From: Pedococcus badiiscoriae
GTDB lineage: Bacteria > Actinomycetota > Actinomycetes > Actinomycetales > Dermatophilaceae
Assembly (NCBI RefSeq): GCF_013408925.1
Contig: NZ_JACCAB010000001.1
Coordinates: forward strand, 2,170,001-2,234,000
Length of the DNA: 64,000 nt
Direction of reading: 5' to 3'
Of the stretch, positions 52,293 to 61,038 are shown piece by piece; position 1 is the stretch's first letter; each line of letters opens with the position of its first letter. Under the pieces are notes generated by a model. The model was not told the origin of the DNA. It saw only the letters and a program-made list of their open reading frames with translations, and ran no database searches. A program made the translations under genes and the position numbers.

Positions 52293-53840
52293 ATGAGGGC
52301 CACCGAGGTCGCGTCGACGCGTGAAGAGACTGGTTTGTACGTGTCCGAGCGCAGCACCACGGCCCTGGCCGACGGCGGGGTGCTCACCCCACGGATGCGA
52401 CGGCGGCGCGCCTTCGCCCTCGTCCTGCTGACCCTCGTGTTGCCGGGTAGCGCCCAGCTCGTCGCCGGTCGTCGTGACCTCGGGCGCTTCGCACTGCGGG
52501 TCTGGGGTCTGGTCGTGGGGGTCTGCCTGCTGGTCGGCGTCGTCTTCCTGGTGCAGCGCTCCCTGGCCCTCAGTCTCTTCAGCCGGGGTGCTGTCCTGAC
52601 GTTCGTGGAGTCGGTCTTCTTCGCCCTGGCCGCACTCTGGGCGCTGTTGTTCCTCGACGCGTGGCGGCTGGGACAGCCGACCACCCTCGTCGTCCGGGCC
52701 CGCCGCTGGCTGACCGCCATCACCGCGGTGCTCCTGGTCATGACCTCGGGCAGCCTGGTCTACGCGGCCTCCAACGTGGGTGCCGGACGCGACGCGCTCG
52801 ACTCGATGTTCCAGGGCACCACGGCCGCCAAGGCGACCAAGGGCCGCTACAACATCCTGGTGCTCGGAGGCGACTCCGGGGCCGACCGCGTCGGGACCCG
52901 GCCCGACAGCATCCAGCTCGTCAGCGTGGATGCCACGACGGGGCGGGCGGTCACGTTCGGCTTCTCCCGCGACACCGAGAACATCAACTTCCGCCCCGGC
53001 TCGACGATGAAGCGGCTGATGCCGGCGGGGTGGAACTGCGGCGACCAGTGCCTGCTCAACGGCCTGTTCACGTGGGCCACGGACCACAAGGCGATGTTCC
53101 CCCCGGGGACCCGGGACCCCGGTGTCCTGGCGACGAGGGAGGCGGTCGAAGCGCTGTCGGGCCTCGATGTGCAGTACTTCGTGCTCATCGACCTGCGAGG
53201 TTTCAGCGGTCTGATCGACGCGCTGGGTGGGCTCGACGTGAACGTCCAGAAGCGCACCCCGATCGGAGGTGGCACGTCACGGATCAGCGGATGGATCGAG
53301 CCCGGCCTCCAGCACCTTGATGGCACCCACGCGCTCTGGTACGCCCGGGCCCGTGAGGGCTCGTCGAACTACGACCGGATGGCGCGTCAGCGCTGCGTGA
53401 TGACCGCGATGGTGCAACAGGTCGACCCGCAGGCCCTGGTGCTCCACTTCGCCGGCATCGCCGCCGCGACCAAGGGCGTGCTCAAGACAGACCTGCCCCA
53501 GTCCGAGCTCGGCTACTTTGCCGACCTGGCCCTGAAGACCCGCGCGCAGAAGATCAAGAGCGTCAACTTCGTCCCGCCCCTGATCAAGCCGTGGCACTAC
53601 GACCCGGCCATCATCCGGTCCACGGTGGCCTCGACGATCCAGGCCTCGGAGGACGGGACCAGCGCCTCGGAGTCAGTGGCCCGCAAGGCTGCCGCGGGCT
53701 CGGCGTCCGCGGCCCGCTCGGGTACCACAGCGGGGACGCCCAGCGCGGCCACCCCGGCGCCCGATGCCTCGGTCGGGACGCCGAGCGCCCCCGCGAACGC
53801 GAAGACCACCGACCTCGGCGGGATCTGTTCTGCGGGATGA
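52293..53840 (+). CDS. LCP family protein with multi-helix N-terminal domain
   Basis: A 515-residue protein. Unlike its neighbour it has about four membrane helices (roughly 41-57, 70-87, 104-122 and 139-158) before the extracellular LCP domain that starts near residue 186 (YNILVLGGDSG, TRPDSIQLVS, FGFSRDTENI, WYARAREGSSNYDRMARQRC). The active-site Asp/Arg pattern is present. The tail is Ala/Ser/Pro/Thr-rich and ends ICSAG. ATG52293 is chosen; GTG52341 is possible. It probably attaches the polymer made by the downstream glycosyltransferase/exporter genes. Confidence 0.9.
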   Translation: MRATEVASTREETGLYVSERSTTALADGGVLTPRMRRRRAFALVLLTLVLPGSAQLVAGRRDLGRFALRVWGLVVGVCLLVGVVFLVQRSLALSLFSRGAVLTFVESVFFALAALWALLFLDAWRLGQPTTLVVRARRWLTAITAVLLVMTSGSLVYAASNVGAGRDALDSMFQGTTAAKATKGRYNILVLGGDSGADRVGTRPDSIQLVSVDATTGRAVTFGFSRDTENINFRPGSTMKRLMPAGWNCGDQCLLNGLFTWATDHKAMFPPGTRDPGVLATREAVEALSGLDVQYFVLIDLRGFSGLIDALGGLDVNVQKRTPIGGGTSRISGWIEPGLQHLDGTHALWYARAREGSSNYDRMARQRCVMTAMVQQVDPQALVLHFAGIAAATKGVLKTDLPQSELGYFADLALKTRAQKIKSVNFVPPLIKPWHYDPAIIRSTVASTIQASEDGTSASESVARKAAAGSASAARSGTTAGTPSAATPAPDASVGTPSAPANAKTTDLGGICSAG

Positions 53841-53850
53841 TCGTGTCCTC

Positions 53851-54846
53851 ATGAGCTCCCATCCCCCCGCCGAGACCCCCGCCCACGCACCATCCGTCAG
53901 CGTCATCGTGCCCGTGCTCAACGAGGAACGACACCTGCGCGACGCCGTGGAGATGATCCTCGCCCAGGACTACCCCGGCCCCCTCGAGGTCGTGCTGGCG
54001 CTGGGCCCCTCGAGGGACCGCACCGATGCGGTGGCCGCAGAGCTCGCGGCGGCCGACCCCCGCGTGCGCACCGTGCCGAACCCGAGCGGGAAGACGCCGA
54101 ACGGCCTCAACGCCGCCATCGCGGCCTCTCGGCACGAGGTCGTGGCGCGGGTTGACGGGCACGCCGAGATCCCCACCGACTACGTCGCGACGGCGGTGGC
54201 CGAGCTGACCCGCGTGGATGCCGACAACGTCGGGGGACTGATGCTGGCCGAGGGTCGTACGGCGTTCGAGCGGGCCGTGGCGTGTGCGATGCGCAGCCCC
54301 ATCGGCGTCGGCAACGCCCGGTTCCACGTCGGGGGCGGCGCAGGCGAGGCCGACACGGTGTACCTCGGCGTCTTCCGGCGCAGTGCCCTGGAACGGGTGG
54401 GTGGGTACGACGAGCACTTCGCCCGCGCCCAGGACTGGGAGATGAACCACCGGATCCGGCAGACGGGCGGCCGGGTGTGGTTCACGCCCGACCTCAAGGT
54501 GACCTACCGCCCGCGGAGCACGTTCGCGGCGCTGGGCAAGCAGTACTTCTACTACGGGCGCTGGCGCCGCGTCGTGGCCAGGCACCACGTCGGCACCATC
54601 AACGTCCGCTACCTGGCACCGCCGGTCATGGTGGCCGGCACGACGGTCGCCATCGCGGCAGGCTTCCTGTGGTGGCCCGCCTGGCTGGTGCCCGCGGCAT
54701 ACGGCGTCGCCATCACGGCCGGTGGCCTGGCGATCAGCAGCGGTGAGTCGCTGCGCACCCGCCTCCTGACCCCCCTCGCGCTCGGCGTCATGCACTGGTC
54801 GTGGGGGATCGGATTCATCACGAGCCCACCCGGACTGGCACGCTGA
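53851..54846 (+). CDS. Family 2 glycosyltransferase with C-terminal membrane helices
   Basis: A 331-residue GT-A glycosyltransferase. It starts SVSVIVPVLNEERHL, has a divalent-metal site in VARVDGHAEIP, and an acceptor-side motif AQDWEMNHRIRQTGG (EDxE-like). Two or three hydrophobic helices lie near the C-terminus (about 255-320). It transfers a sugar to a lipid-linked acceptor at the membrane. It begins ten bases after the LCP gene and is followed four bases later by another glycosyltransferase. Confidence 0.92.
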   Translation: MSSHPPAETPAHAPSVSVIVPVLNEERHLRDAVEMILAQDYPGPLEVVLALGPSRDRTDAVAAELAAADPRVRTVPNPSGKTPNGLNAAIAASRHEVVARVDGHAEIPTDYVATAVAELTRVDADNVGGLMLAEGRTAFERAVACAMRSPIGVGNARFHVGGGAGEADTVYLGVFRRSALERVGGYDEHFARAQDWEMNHRIRQTGGRVWFTPDLKVTYRPRSTFAALGKQYFYYGRWRRVVARHHVGTINVRYLAPPVMVAGTTVAIAAGFLWWPAWLVPAAYGVAITAGGLAISSGESLRTRLLTPLALGVMHWSWGIGFITSPPGLAR

Positions 54847-54850
54847 CCCC

Positions 54851-55990
54851 ATGCGCGTTCTCATGCTCGTGGCCACCTCGGTGGCCACCGACACCAGGGT
54901 GCTCCGTGAGGCGGCCACCCTGGTCGCCGACGGACACGAGGTGCACATCGTCGGCAAGAGCGTGCCCACCGACTTCTCGCCGCCACCCGGGGTGACCGTG
55001 TCCAGCGTCGGCACCTCATCGGTGTTCCGGGCCGAGGGCGCCGAGTCGGCCGGCCACCGCAGGCTCGCGCCGCACCTGCGGCTGGCCCGCTGGGTCCTGC
55101 TTCCACAGCACCGCAACTCCGCCTTCGGGCGGTGGGCGCAGGGCGCGGTGGCGGATGCGCGGGCCCGCAGCTTCGACGTCGTCCACGCCCACGACTTCAC
55201 CGCCCTCGAGGCGGGGGCGACGCTGGCCGAACACCGTGGCGTGCCGCTCGTCTACGACAGCCACGAGCTCTGGGCCGGCCGTCCGCGGCAGTACCGCCCC
55301 ACCCCGGTGCAGGACTGGCGCGAACGCCGCGTCGAGGCGCGCCTCGGCGCCAGGGCGGCCGCGGTCGTGACGGTGGGGGAGGGCGTCGCCGACGTCCTGC
55401 GGCGGCGTTACGGGTGGTCCCACGTGGTCGTCGTGCGCAACACCTTCGAGGCCGTCGAGGGTGGCCCGCCCGCCACCCCCACGGCAGCGGTGTATGCCGG
55501 TCGGCTGGCTCCCTACCGCGAGCTCGAGGTGATCGCGCAGGCGTCGCGCACCAGCCCGCTGCCGATCACGCTCGTGGGGCCGAGCGACCCGTCCTGGCTG
55601 GCCCGCTTCGAGCCCGGTGACACGACCGTCCGCAGCGCGGTCGGGGTGGCGGAGGTCACCCACCTCCTCCAGGAGGCCGGCATCGCCCTCGTCACGCACG
55701 GTGACAACTTCGACAACCTGCGCCTCGCCCTGCCGAACAAGGCCTTCCAGGCCGTCGCGGCGGGGGTGCCCGTCGTTGCCACGGACGTGGGGGAGCTGGC
55801 GGCCCTGGTGCGCGAGCACGGGATCGGCGCGCTCTACGCCCCCGGCGACGCGGCGGGGCTGGTCCGCGCCATCGAGTCGGTCGTCGCGGACTACCCGCGC
55901 TGGTGCGCCCAGGTGGCGTCGGCGAGATCAGCCCTAGGGTGGGAAGTGGATGCCCAGAGGTTGCGCGAGGTCTACCACCGCGTGGCCTGA
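54851..55990 (+). CDS. Family 4-type glycosyltransferase
   Basis: A 379-residue GT-B glycosyltransferase. The N-terminal half shows VATSVATDTRVLREAATLVADGHEV and DVVHAHDFTALEAG. The C-terminal donor-binding half has VYAGRLAPYREL and NKAFQAVAAGVPVVATDVGELAALV. It is probably co-transcribed with the family 2 enzyme upstream. Donor and acceptor sugars are unknown. Confidence 0.92.
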   Translation: MRVLMLVATSVATDTRVLREAATLVADGHEVHIVGKSVPTDFSPPPGVTVSSVGTSSVFRAEGAESAGHRRLAPHLRLARWVLLPQHRNSAFGRWAQGAVADARARSFDVVHAHDFTALEAGATLAEHRGVPLVYDSHELWAGRPRQYRPTPVQDWRERRVEARLGARAAAVVTVGEGVADVLRRRYGWSHVVVVRNTFEAVEGGPPATPTAAVYAGRLAPYRELEVIAQASRTSPLPITLVGPSDPSWLARFEPGDTTVRSAVGVAEVTHLLQEAGIALVTHGDNFDNLRLALPNKAFQAVAAGVPVVATDVGELAALVREHGIGALYAPGDAAGLVRAIESVVADYPRWCAQVASARSALGWEVDAQRLREVYHRVA

Positions 55991-56059
55991 GGGCCGTCGC
56001 GGGTCGTCTAGACTCTGTCGGTCGGTGACGGCCGATGGGCGAAATCGAGAGCGAGGAAA

Positions 56060-56947
56060 ATGAGCAGCGATCACCAAGTGGTGCTCAGCGAACCGGAGAA
56101 CCAGTTCACGACGACACACCACGTCTACGAACCACACCGGGCAGGCATCCCTCCGTTGCGCTCCTACGCGACCGAGCTCTTCCGCCGCCGTGAGTTCGCG
56201 GCGGAGATGTCGCGCTCGAACCTTCGTGCGGCCAACTCCACGACGGTGTTCGGACAGATCTGGCTGATCCTCAACCCGCTGCTGCTCGCCGGCGTGTACT
56301 TCGTCCTCGTGCAGGTGCTGAGCGGTGGCAACCGCGGACTCGAGTTCTTCGCCAAGCTGACCGCGGGACTGTTCACGTTCTACTTCGTGGCCGGCTCGAT
56401 GTCGACGGGCGCCGCCTCCGTCGTCAGTGGCGGCAAGCTCCTGATGAACACCGCGTTCCCCCGACTCCTGATGCCGTTCTCGGCCGTGCGCACCGCGTTC
56501 TTCCGGTTCCTGCCGACCGCCTTCGTCTACTTCGTCTTCCACATCGCGGCGGGGCGCCCCTGGAGGCTCGCGACGCTGGCAGCCTTGCCCTTCCTCCTGC
56601 TGCTGGTCATCTTCTCGCTCGGGCTCGCGTCGTTCTTCGCGACGATGCAGGTGTACTTCCGCGACACCACCAGCTTCATGCCGTACGTCAACCGCATCTG
56701 GCTCTACCTCTCGCCGGTGCTGTGGACGCTCGACGGCGTGCCGCACCGGTTCCAGCGCTTCACCGACGTGCTCGTGGTGATCAACCCGTTGTTCTCCCTG
56801 CTGGGCGGTTTCAGCCAGGCGCTGGTCGACGGGGTGGTGCCGGAGCTCAAGGTCTGGCTGATCGCGATGGCGTGGGCTTTCGGCACGTTCGCCATCGGTA
56901 CGTTGTTCTTCATGTCGAGGGAGCGTGAGTTCGCTGTCCGCCTCTAG
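56060..56947 (+). CDS. wzm: Polysaccharide/teichoic acid ABC exporter permease (Wzm/TagG type)
   Basis: A 295-residue ABC-2 permease. The N-terminal amphipathic FRRREFAAEMSRSNLRAANS is the ATPase-contacting helix of the family. Six helices follow, with the conserved VFGQIWLILNPLLLAGVYF, GLFTFYFVAGS, and late GGFSQALVDG block. GAGGA lies upstream of ATG56060. Its 3' end overlaps the ATPase gene by 23 bases. It exports a lipid-linked glycan to the outer face, where LCP proteins could attach it. Confidence 0.93.
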   Translation: MSSDHQVVLSEPENQFTTTHHVYEPHRAGIPPLRSYATELFRRREFAAEMSRSNLRAANSTTVFGQIWLILNPLLLAGVYFVLVQVLSGGNRGLEFFAKLTAGLFTFYFVAGSMSTGAASVVSGGKLLMNTAFPRLLMPFSAVRTAFFRFLPTAFVYFVFHIAAGRPWRLATLAALPFLLLLVIFSLGLASFFATMQVYFRDTTSFMPYVNRIWLYLSPVLWTLDGVPHRFQRFTDVLVVINPLFSLLGGFSQALVDGVVPELKVWLIAMAWAFGTFAIGTLFFMSREREFAVRL

Positions 56948-57716
56948 CCACAACTCGGTGGTCAAGGTCGAGAACCTCTCGATCACCTACCGAACCACGT
57001 TCGAACGGGTGCCCACGTTCAAGAACGCCATCACCCGCTTGGGCCATGGCCAGCGCGCGGTCCGCGAGATCCAGGCGCTCAAGAACGTCAGCTTCGACGT
57101 GCCCGACGGCACCGCCCTCGGCATCATCGGCAACAACGGCGCCGGCAAGTCGACCCTCATGCGGGCCATGGCGGGGATCCTGCCGCCCACCGAGGGGCGC
57201 ATCGAGGTCCACGGCCGGGTCAGTCCGCTGCTCTCGCTCGGCGTCGGCTTCAACGCCCAGCTCTCCGGTCGCGAGAACATCATCCTGGGTGGTCTGGCCA
57301 GCGGGCTGTCGCGCAAGGCTGTCGCTGCCCGTGCCGAGCAGGTCACGGAGTTCGCGGACCTGCAGGAGTTCATCGACGCCCCGATGCGCACCTACTCCTC
57401 GGGCATGTACAGCCGGCTGGGCTTCTCGGTCGCCGTGCACATGGACCCCGACATCCTCATGATCGACGAGGCACTGTCCGCCGGGGACGCCTCCTTCAAG
57501 TCCAAGGCCGCCGCGAAGATGGCCGAGCTGCGCTCCAACGCCCGCGCCTTCTTCCTCGTGAGCCACTCGCTGTCCTCGATCAACGAGCTGTGCAACGACG
57601 CCATCTGGCTGCACAAGGGCCAGGTGATGATGCGGGGCACGCCCGAGGAAGTCACCGAGAAGTACACCGAGTTCGTCAACGTGGGCCAGTCCGCCGTCGT
57701 CCTCGAGGACCTGTGA
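56925..57716 (+). CDS. wzt: Polysaccharide/teichoic acid ABC exporter ATPase (Wzt/TagH type)
   Basis: A 263-residue ATPase. Walker A is GNNGAGKST, the family-specific LSLGVGFNAQLSGREN block follows, signature YSSGMYSRLGFSVA, Walker B DILMIDEALSAGD and switch His in FLVSHSLSS. It lacks the C-terminal carbohydrate-binding domain of larger Wzt proteins, which argues for export without a chain-end recognition step. GTG56925 is preceded by GAGGGA and lies inside the permease gene. Confidence 0.93.
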   Translation: MSSLSASSHNSVVKVENLSITYRTTFERVPTFKNAITRLGHGQRAVREIQALKNVSFDVPDGTALGIIGNNGAGKSTLMRAMAGILPPTEGRIEVHGRVSPLLSLGVGFNAQLSGRENIILGGLASGLSRKAVAARAEQVTEFADLQEFIDAPMRTYSSGMYSRLGFSVAVHMDPDILMIDEALSAGDASFKSKAAAKMAELRSNARAFFLVSHSLSSINELCNDAIWLHKGQVMMRGTPEEVTEKYTEFVNVGQSAVVLEDL

Positions 57717-57722
57717 CCTGAG

Positions 57723-58853
57723 GTGGTCGACGTCAGCGTCGTCACCAGTGGTCACGACGTGTCCGACGCCCGGCTCCACCGCGTCTGCGCAGCCCTGCTC
57801 GGGCACGGCCTGACCGTCGAGGTGATCGGCCTGGGTGACGCCGGGCAGGGCCCCGACGGTGCCGAGGTGCACACCACCCCGCGCGGCGGCATGGCGGCAC
57901 GGGCGCTGGCTGCGCCCCGCAAGGCCGCCGCTGCCCGCGGCGCCGTGCTCCTCGCGCTCGACCCCGACTCGCTGCTGGCCAGCCTCGTCGTGGGCCGGCT
58001 GCGCCGTCGCAGGGTCGTGGCCGACGTCCACGAGGACTACGCGGCGCTGCTGTCCGACCGGTCCTGGGCCGCAGGCTGGCGCGGCACCGTGGGGCGGGCG
58101 CTCGCCGGGCTGGCCACGGCCGCCGCGCGGCGGGCCGACCTCGTCGTCGTGGCGGACGACCACCTGCCGCCGCTCACCGCACGCCACCGGTTCGTCCTGC
58201 GCAACCTCCCCGACCTGGCCATGCTGCCGCCGCTCGGCGCGCCCGACCCCCAGCCGCGGGCCCTCTACGTGGGAGACGTGCGCGGGTCCCGCGGGCTCTG
58301 GTCCATGCTCGATGCCATCGAGCAGGCCCCCGCCTGGCACCTCGACGTCGTGGGCCCGGTGGCCGGCGGCGACGCCGACGAGCTGGCGGCCCGGCTACGC
58401 CGCTCCGGGCTCGACGACCGGGTGCGGTTCCACGGCCGGCTGCCCCCACGCCAGGCATGGGCCGTGGCCGAGGGCGCGTGGTGTGGTCTGGCCCTGCTCG
58501 AGGACACCCCGGCGTTCCGTGCCGCCACGCCCAGCAAGCTCTACGAGTACCTCGGGTGTGGGCTGGCCGTCGTCGTCACCGACCTGCCGCGCCAGGCCGA
58601 GCTCGTGCGCGACTCGGGCGGTGGGCAGGTCGTGCCACCGGGACCGCTCGCTGGGTCCGCCACGGCCGCCGTGCTGAACGATTGGGTCCAGGACCCGGCA
58701 ACGCTGGCTGACCGGCGGACCGCAGCAGGCCGGTGGCGGTCGCAGGCGCTGCAGGACAACCCGTATGCCGACCTTGCTCGGCGGGTCGCGGCGCTCGGCG
58801 AGGCGCGCGCGGGTGCGGACCCCGCCGCCGGACCTCCGGCTCACAGACCCTAG
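57723..58853 (+). CDS. Glycosyltransferase (GT4-like)
   Basis: A 376-residue GT-B protein. The N-terminal domain has VVADVHEDYAALL, and the C-terminal domain has ALYVGDVRGSRGLWSML, VRFHGRLPPRQAW, and the nucleotide-sugar EX7E-like TPSKLYEYLGCGLAVVVTDLP. It follows the exporter ATPase by six bases and overlaps the stop of the convergent unknown gene. Possibly builds the exported glycan. Confidence 0.88.
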   Translation: MVDVSVVTSGHDVSDARLHRVCAALLGHGLTVEVIGLGDAGQGPDGAEVHTTPRGGMAARALAAPRKAAAARGAVLLALDPDSLLASLVVGRLRRRRVVADVHEDYAALLSDRSWAAGWRGTVGRALAGLATAAARRADLVVVADDHLPPLTARHRFVLRNLPDLAMLPPLGAPDPQPRALYVGDVRGSRGLWSMLDAIEQAPAWHLDVVGPVAGGDADELAARLRRSGLDDRVRFHGRLPPRQAWAVAEGAWCGLALLEDTPAFRAATPSKLYEYLGCGLAVVVTDLPRQAELVRDSGGGQVVPPGPLAGSATAAVLNDWVQDPATLADRRTAAGRWRSQALQDNPYADLARRVAALGEARAGADPAAGPPAHRP

Positions 58854-59590
58854 GACTGCTGGTCTGCGAGCCTCTCGACGCGAGCCTGGAGGCATCGCGA
58901 CGCGGCAGCCAGTCCGACGACCACGTCGGGTGCCGGGTGGCGACGGGCCAGCAACCACGCCGCACGGTGCGTGGGGGTGTCCAGGGCCACGACGACGTCG
59001 GCCACCCGAAGCACGTCGTCCACGTGGCGCGACGCCAGGCACGCGGCGGCATACCTGCTGGCGAGGGTCCCGCGCGCTGCGGCCTTGCGCACCCGGCGGA
59101 CCTTGGCGGAGCCGACCACCCTCCCCACGACCGGCTGCCCCTTGAGGGTGGTGCTCAGGCGGTTGGTCCGCGAGCGGACCGCTCGACGCACGCGGTTGCT
59201 GCGCCAGCGGAGGGCGTGCGTCACTCCGGCCCGGGTGAACTTGGAAGCCCTCGCGGGGGGTGTGGAGGGCTCGGCGGGCTCGGCGGCCTCGTCGGCGAAC
59301 GCGGTTTCGGGCTCCTCCTCCGGACCCCCGGGACCCAGGGCCAGCCCGGTGGAACCGTCGGGGTCGAGCTCCGACGGGGCGACCGGGATGGCGGCGTCGA
59401 CCACGGGAAGGGTGCGGCCACCCCCGATGGCGCGCACGAGGATGTGCTGGTCCACCGGAAGCGGTCGCCCCGGTCGGTGCCAGGAGACGACCGTCAGCCG
59501 GGCGTCGGGGTCGGCCCGCAGCTGGTGCCGTGCCTCCTCGATCTGGCCGGCCCGCAGCGGAGGTCCGGCGCTGAGCAGGACGACGTTCAC
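58850..59590 (-). CDS. Unknown protein of the glycan cluster
   Basis: A 246-residue protein I do not recognise. It begins MNVVLLSAGPPLRAGQIEEA with a short Rossmann-like strand, has an acidic/Pro-rich middle (GGPEEEPETAFADEAAEPAEP, about 88-109) and a very basic helical stretch (about 118-175). A second alpha/beta piece follows, DVVVALDTPTHRAAWLLARR and DVVVGLAAASRCL. The outer pieces look like two halves of a glycosyltransferase-type fold with a disordered insert. GTG59590 overlaps the stop of the glycosyltransferase upstream (GTGA), so it probably works with it. Confidence 0.7.
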   Translation of the reverse strand: MNVVLLSAGPPLRAGQIEEARHQLRADPDARLTVVSWHRPGRPLPVDQHILVRAIGGGRTLPVVDAAIPVAPSELDPDGSTGLALGPGGPEEEPETAFADEAAEPAEPSTPPARASKFTRAGVTHALRWRSNRVRRAVRSRTNRLSTTLKGQPVVGRVVGSAKVRRVRKAAARGTLASRYAAACLASRHVDDVLRVADVVVALDTPTHRAAWLLARRHPAPDVVVGLAAASRCLQARVERLADQQS

Positions 59591-60957
59591 GATGCCTCCG
59601 TGGTGAGGGTCTCGGGGTGGTCCGCACCCGTGCGGGGCCGGATGCCGTCGGCCAGTGCCGCGATGCGTGGTGCGAGCTGGAGCTCACGTGAGTACTTCAC
59701 CGCGAAGTCCCGGCAGCTGGCCCGCACCTCGTCACTGGCGTTGAGCGCGGCTTCGCCGGCCTTCTCCAGGGCCGTGGCCACCGTCTCCGGCTCCAGGTCG
59801 GCCACCGGGAACCACAACGGGTAGCCCTCGAGGACGTCGCTCGCGGCGTTGCGCGGGTCGTGGACCGAGACGATCGGCAGGGCGCTCGCGGTGTACTCGA
59901 AGACCTTGCCGCTGGTGACGTAGAGGCCGGCCCCGAGGATGAGCAGAGCCACGTCGAAGGTGTCGTAGACCTCCTTGACGCGCTGCTTGGCCAGAGGCCC
60001 GGCATAGCTGAGCCCCTCGTGGGCGTGGTCGGCGATGAGTCGCACCAGGTGGGGGCTGGGCGTCGCGTAGAAGCCGAGGTATCCCCACACCTCCGCGGTG
60101 GCGCCGGCCAGGGCGGAGGACCGACCACGAGCCAGTGACCACCCGGCGGCGAACTCGGCGAGCGGCACCTTGCTGCTGACCGTGCCGATGTAGCCGTAGC
60201 GAAGGGGCCGCGGGGGCTTGCGCGCCGCGAGTCGTGGGGTGGGCGCGAACTCGGGGTCGTAGCCGTTCGCGACCACGTGCATGCGGTCGGCCACCTCGGG
60301 GTAGCGCCGCTGGTGCCAGGCGCAGATCGGGGTGTTGACGAACCAGACCTCGGTGGCCGACTCGATCAGGTCCCGCTCGAGGACGGCGACCTTGGAACCC
60401 TCCTCGTGCACCTGGTGTCCGTCGAAGACGTCGAGCATCCAGGCGTCGCGATAGTCCATGACGTAGGGGACGCCCGCCGTCTCGTGCAGGTGCTGGGCGA
60501 CCGAGAAGTCGACGTTGGGGTTGGCCGAGGCGACGACGAGGTCGACCGGGTCGGCCGCGTGCACCTCGGCAGCGGCGCGCGTCAGCGGGCCCTTCCACGG
60601 TCCGTAGCCGACCTCGGGGAAGTCGCGTACGTCACGACGGACCCGCGAGCGCCACCACAGCCGCGGGGCGAAGGCCCGAAAGGCGCTCCACTCGCGCACG
60701 TCCATCTCCAGGCTGGGCCAGGCGAACGGCACGCGGACGACCTCGATGCTCGGGTCGACGAGGGCCTCGAGGGAGGTGTCCGCGCCGGTGTACTTCAGGA
60801 ACGTCTCGCGGTCGGCGGTGAGCGCGGTGACCCGGAAACCCTGCGCCGCGAAGCCGTTGGCCGTGGCGAGCGCCCGGTAGACGCCGCCACCCCGGCAGGG
60901 GGGAAAGCCCCAGGCGACGTAGAGGACGTGTGGTGCGTGCCCTTCGGCAGCAGCCAT
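59587..60957 (-). CDS. Glycosyltransferase (GT4-like)
   Basis: A 456-residue GT-B glycosyltransferase. The N-terminal glycine-rich VAWGFPPCRGGGVYRALATANGF contacts the nucleotide sugar, then YVMDYRDAW and NTPICAWHQRRYP. The C-terminal half has YGYIGTVSSKVPLAEF and SGKVFEYTASALPIVSVHDP (EX7E-type). It is divergent from the glycosyltransferase at 61039 and coupled to the unknown gene downstream. Specific sugars unknown. Confidence 0.9.
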   Translation of the reverse strand: MAAAEGHAPHVLYVAWGFPPCRGGGVYRALATANGFAAQGFRVTALTADRETFLKYTGADTSLEALVDPSIEVVRVPFAWPSLEMDVREWSAFRAFAPRLWWRSRVRRDVRDFPEVGYGPWKGPLTRAAAEVHAADPVDLVVASANPNVDFSVAQHLHETAGVPYVMDYRDAWMLDVFDGHQVHEEGSKVAVLERDLIESATEVWFVNTPICAWHQRRYPEVADRMHVVANGYDPEFAPTPRLAARKPPRPLRYGYIGTVSSKVPLAEFAAGWSLARGRSSALAGATAEVWGYLGFYATPSPHLVRLIADHAHEGLSYAGPLAKQRVKEVYDTFDVALLILGAGLYVTSGKVFEYTASALPIVSVHDPRNAASDVLEGYPLWFPVADLEPETVATALEKAGEAALNASDEVRASCRDFAVKYSRELQLAPRIAALADGIRPRTGADHPETLTTEAS

Positions 60958-61024
60958 GTGGAGAACCCTTTCTGGGGAAGATCGTGAGCGCCGCGACTCT
61001 CCGCGACTCGCCGCGTCGAGTGCC

Positions 61025-61030
61025 TAGACT
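61025..61030 (+). promoter_or_regulatory. Putative -10 box for the 61039 glycosyltransferase
   Basis: TAGACT ends eight bases before GTG61039, near the limit for a leaderless start. Confidence 0.4.
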
Positions 61031-61038
61031 AAGGCACC

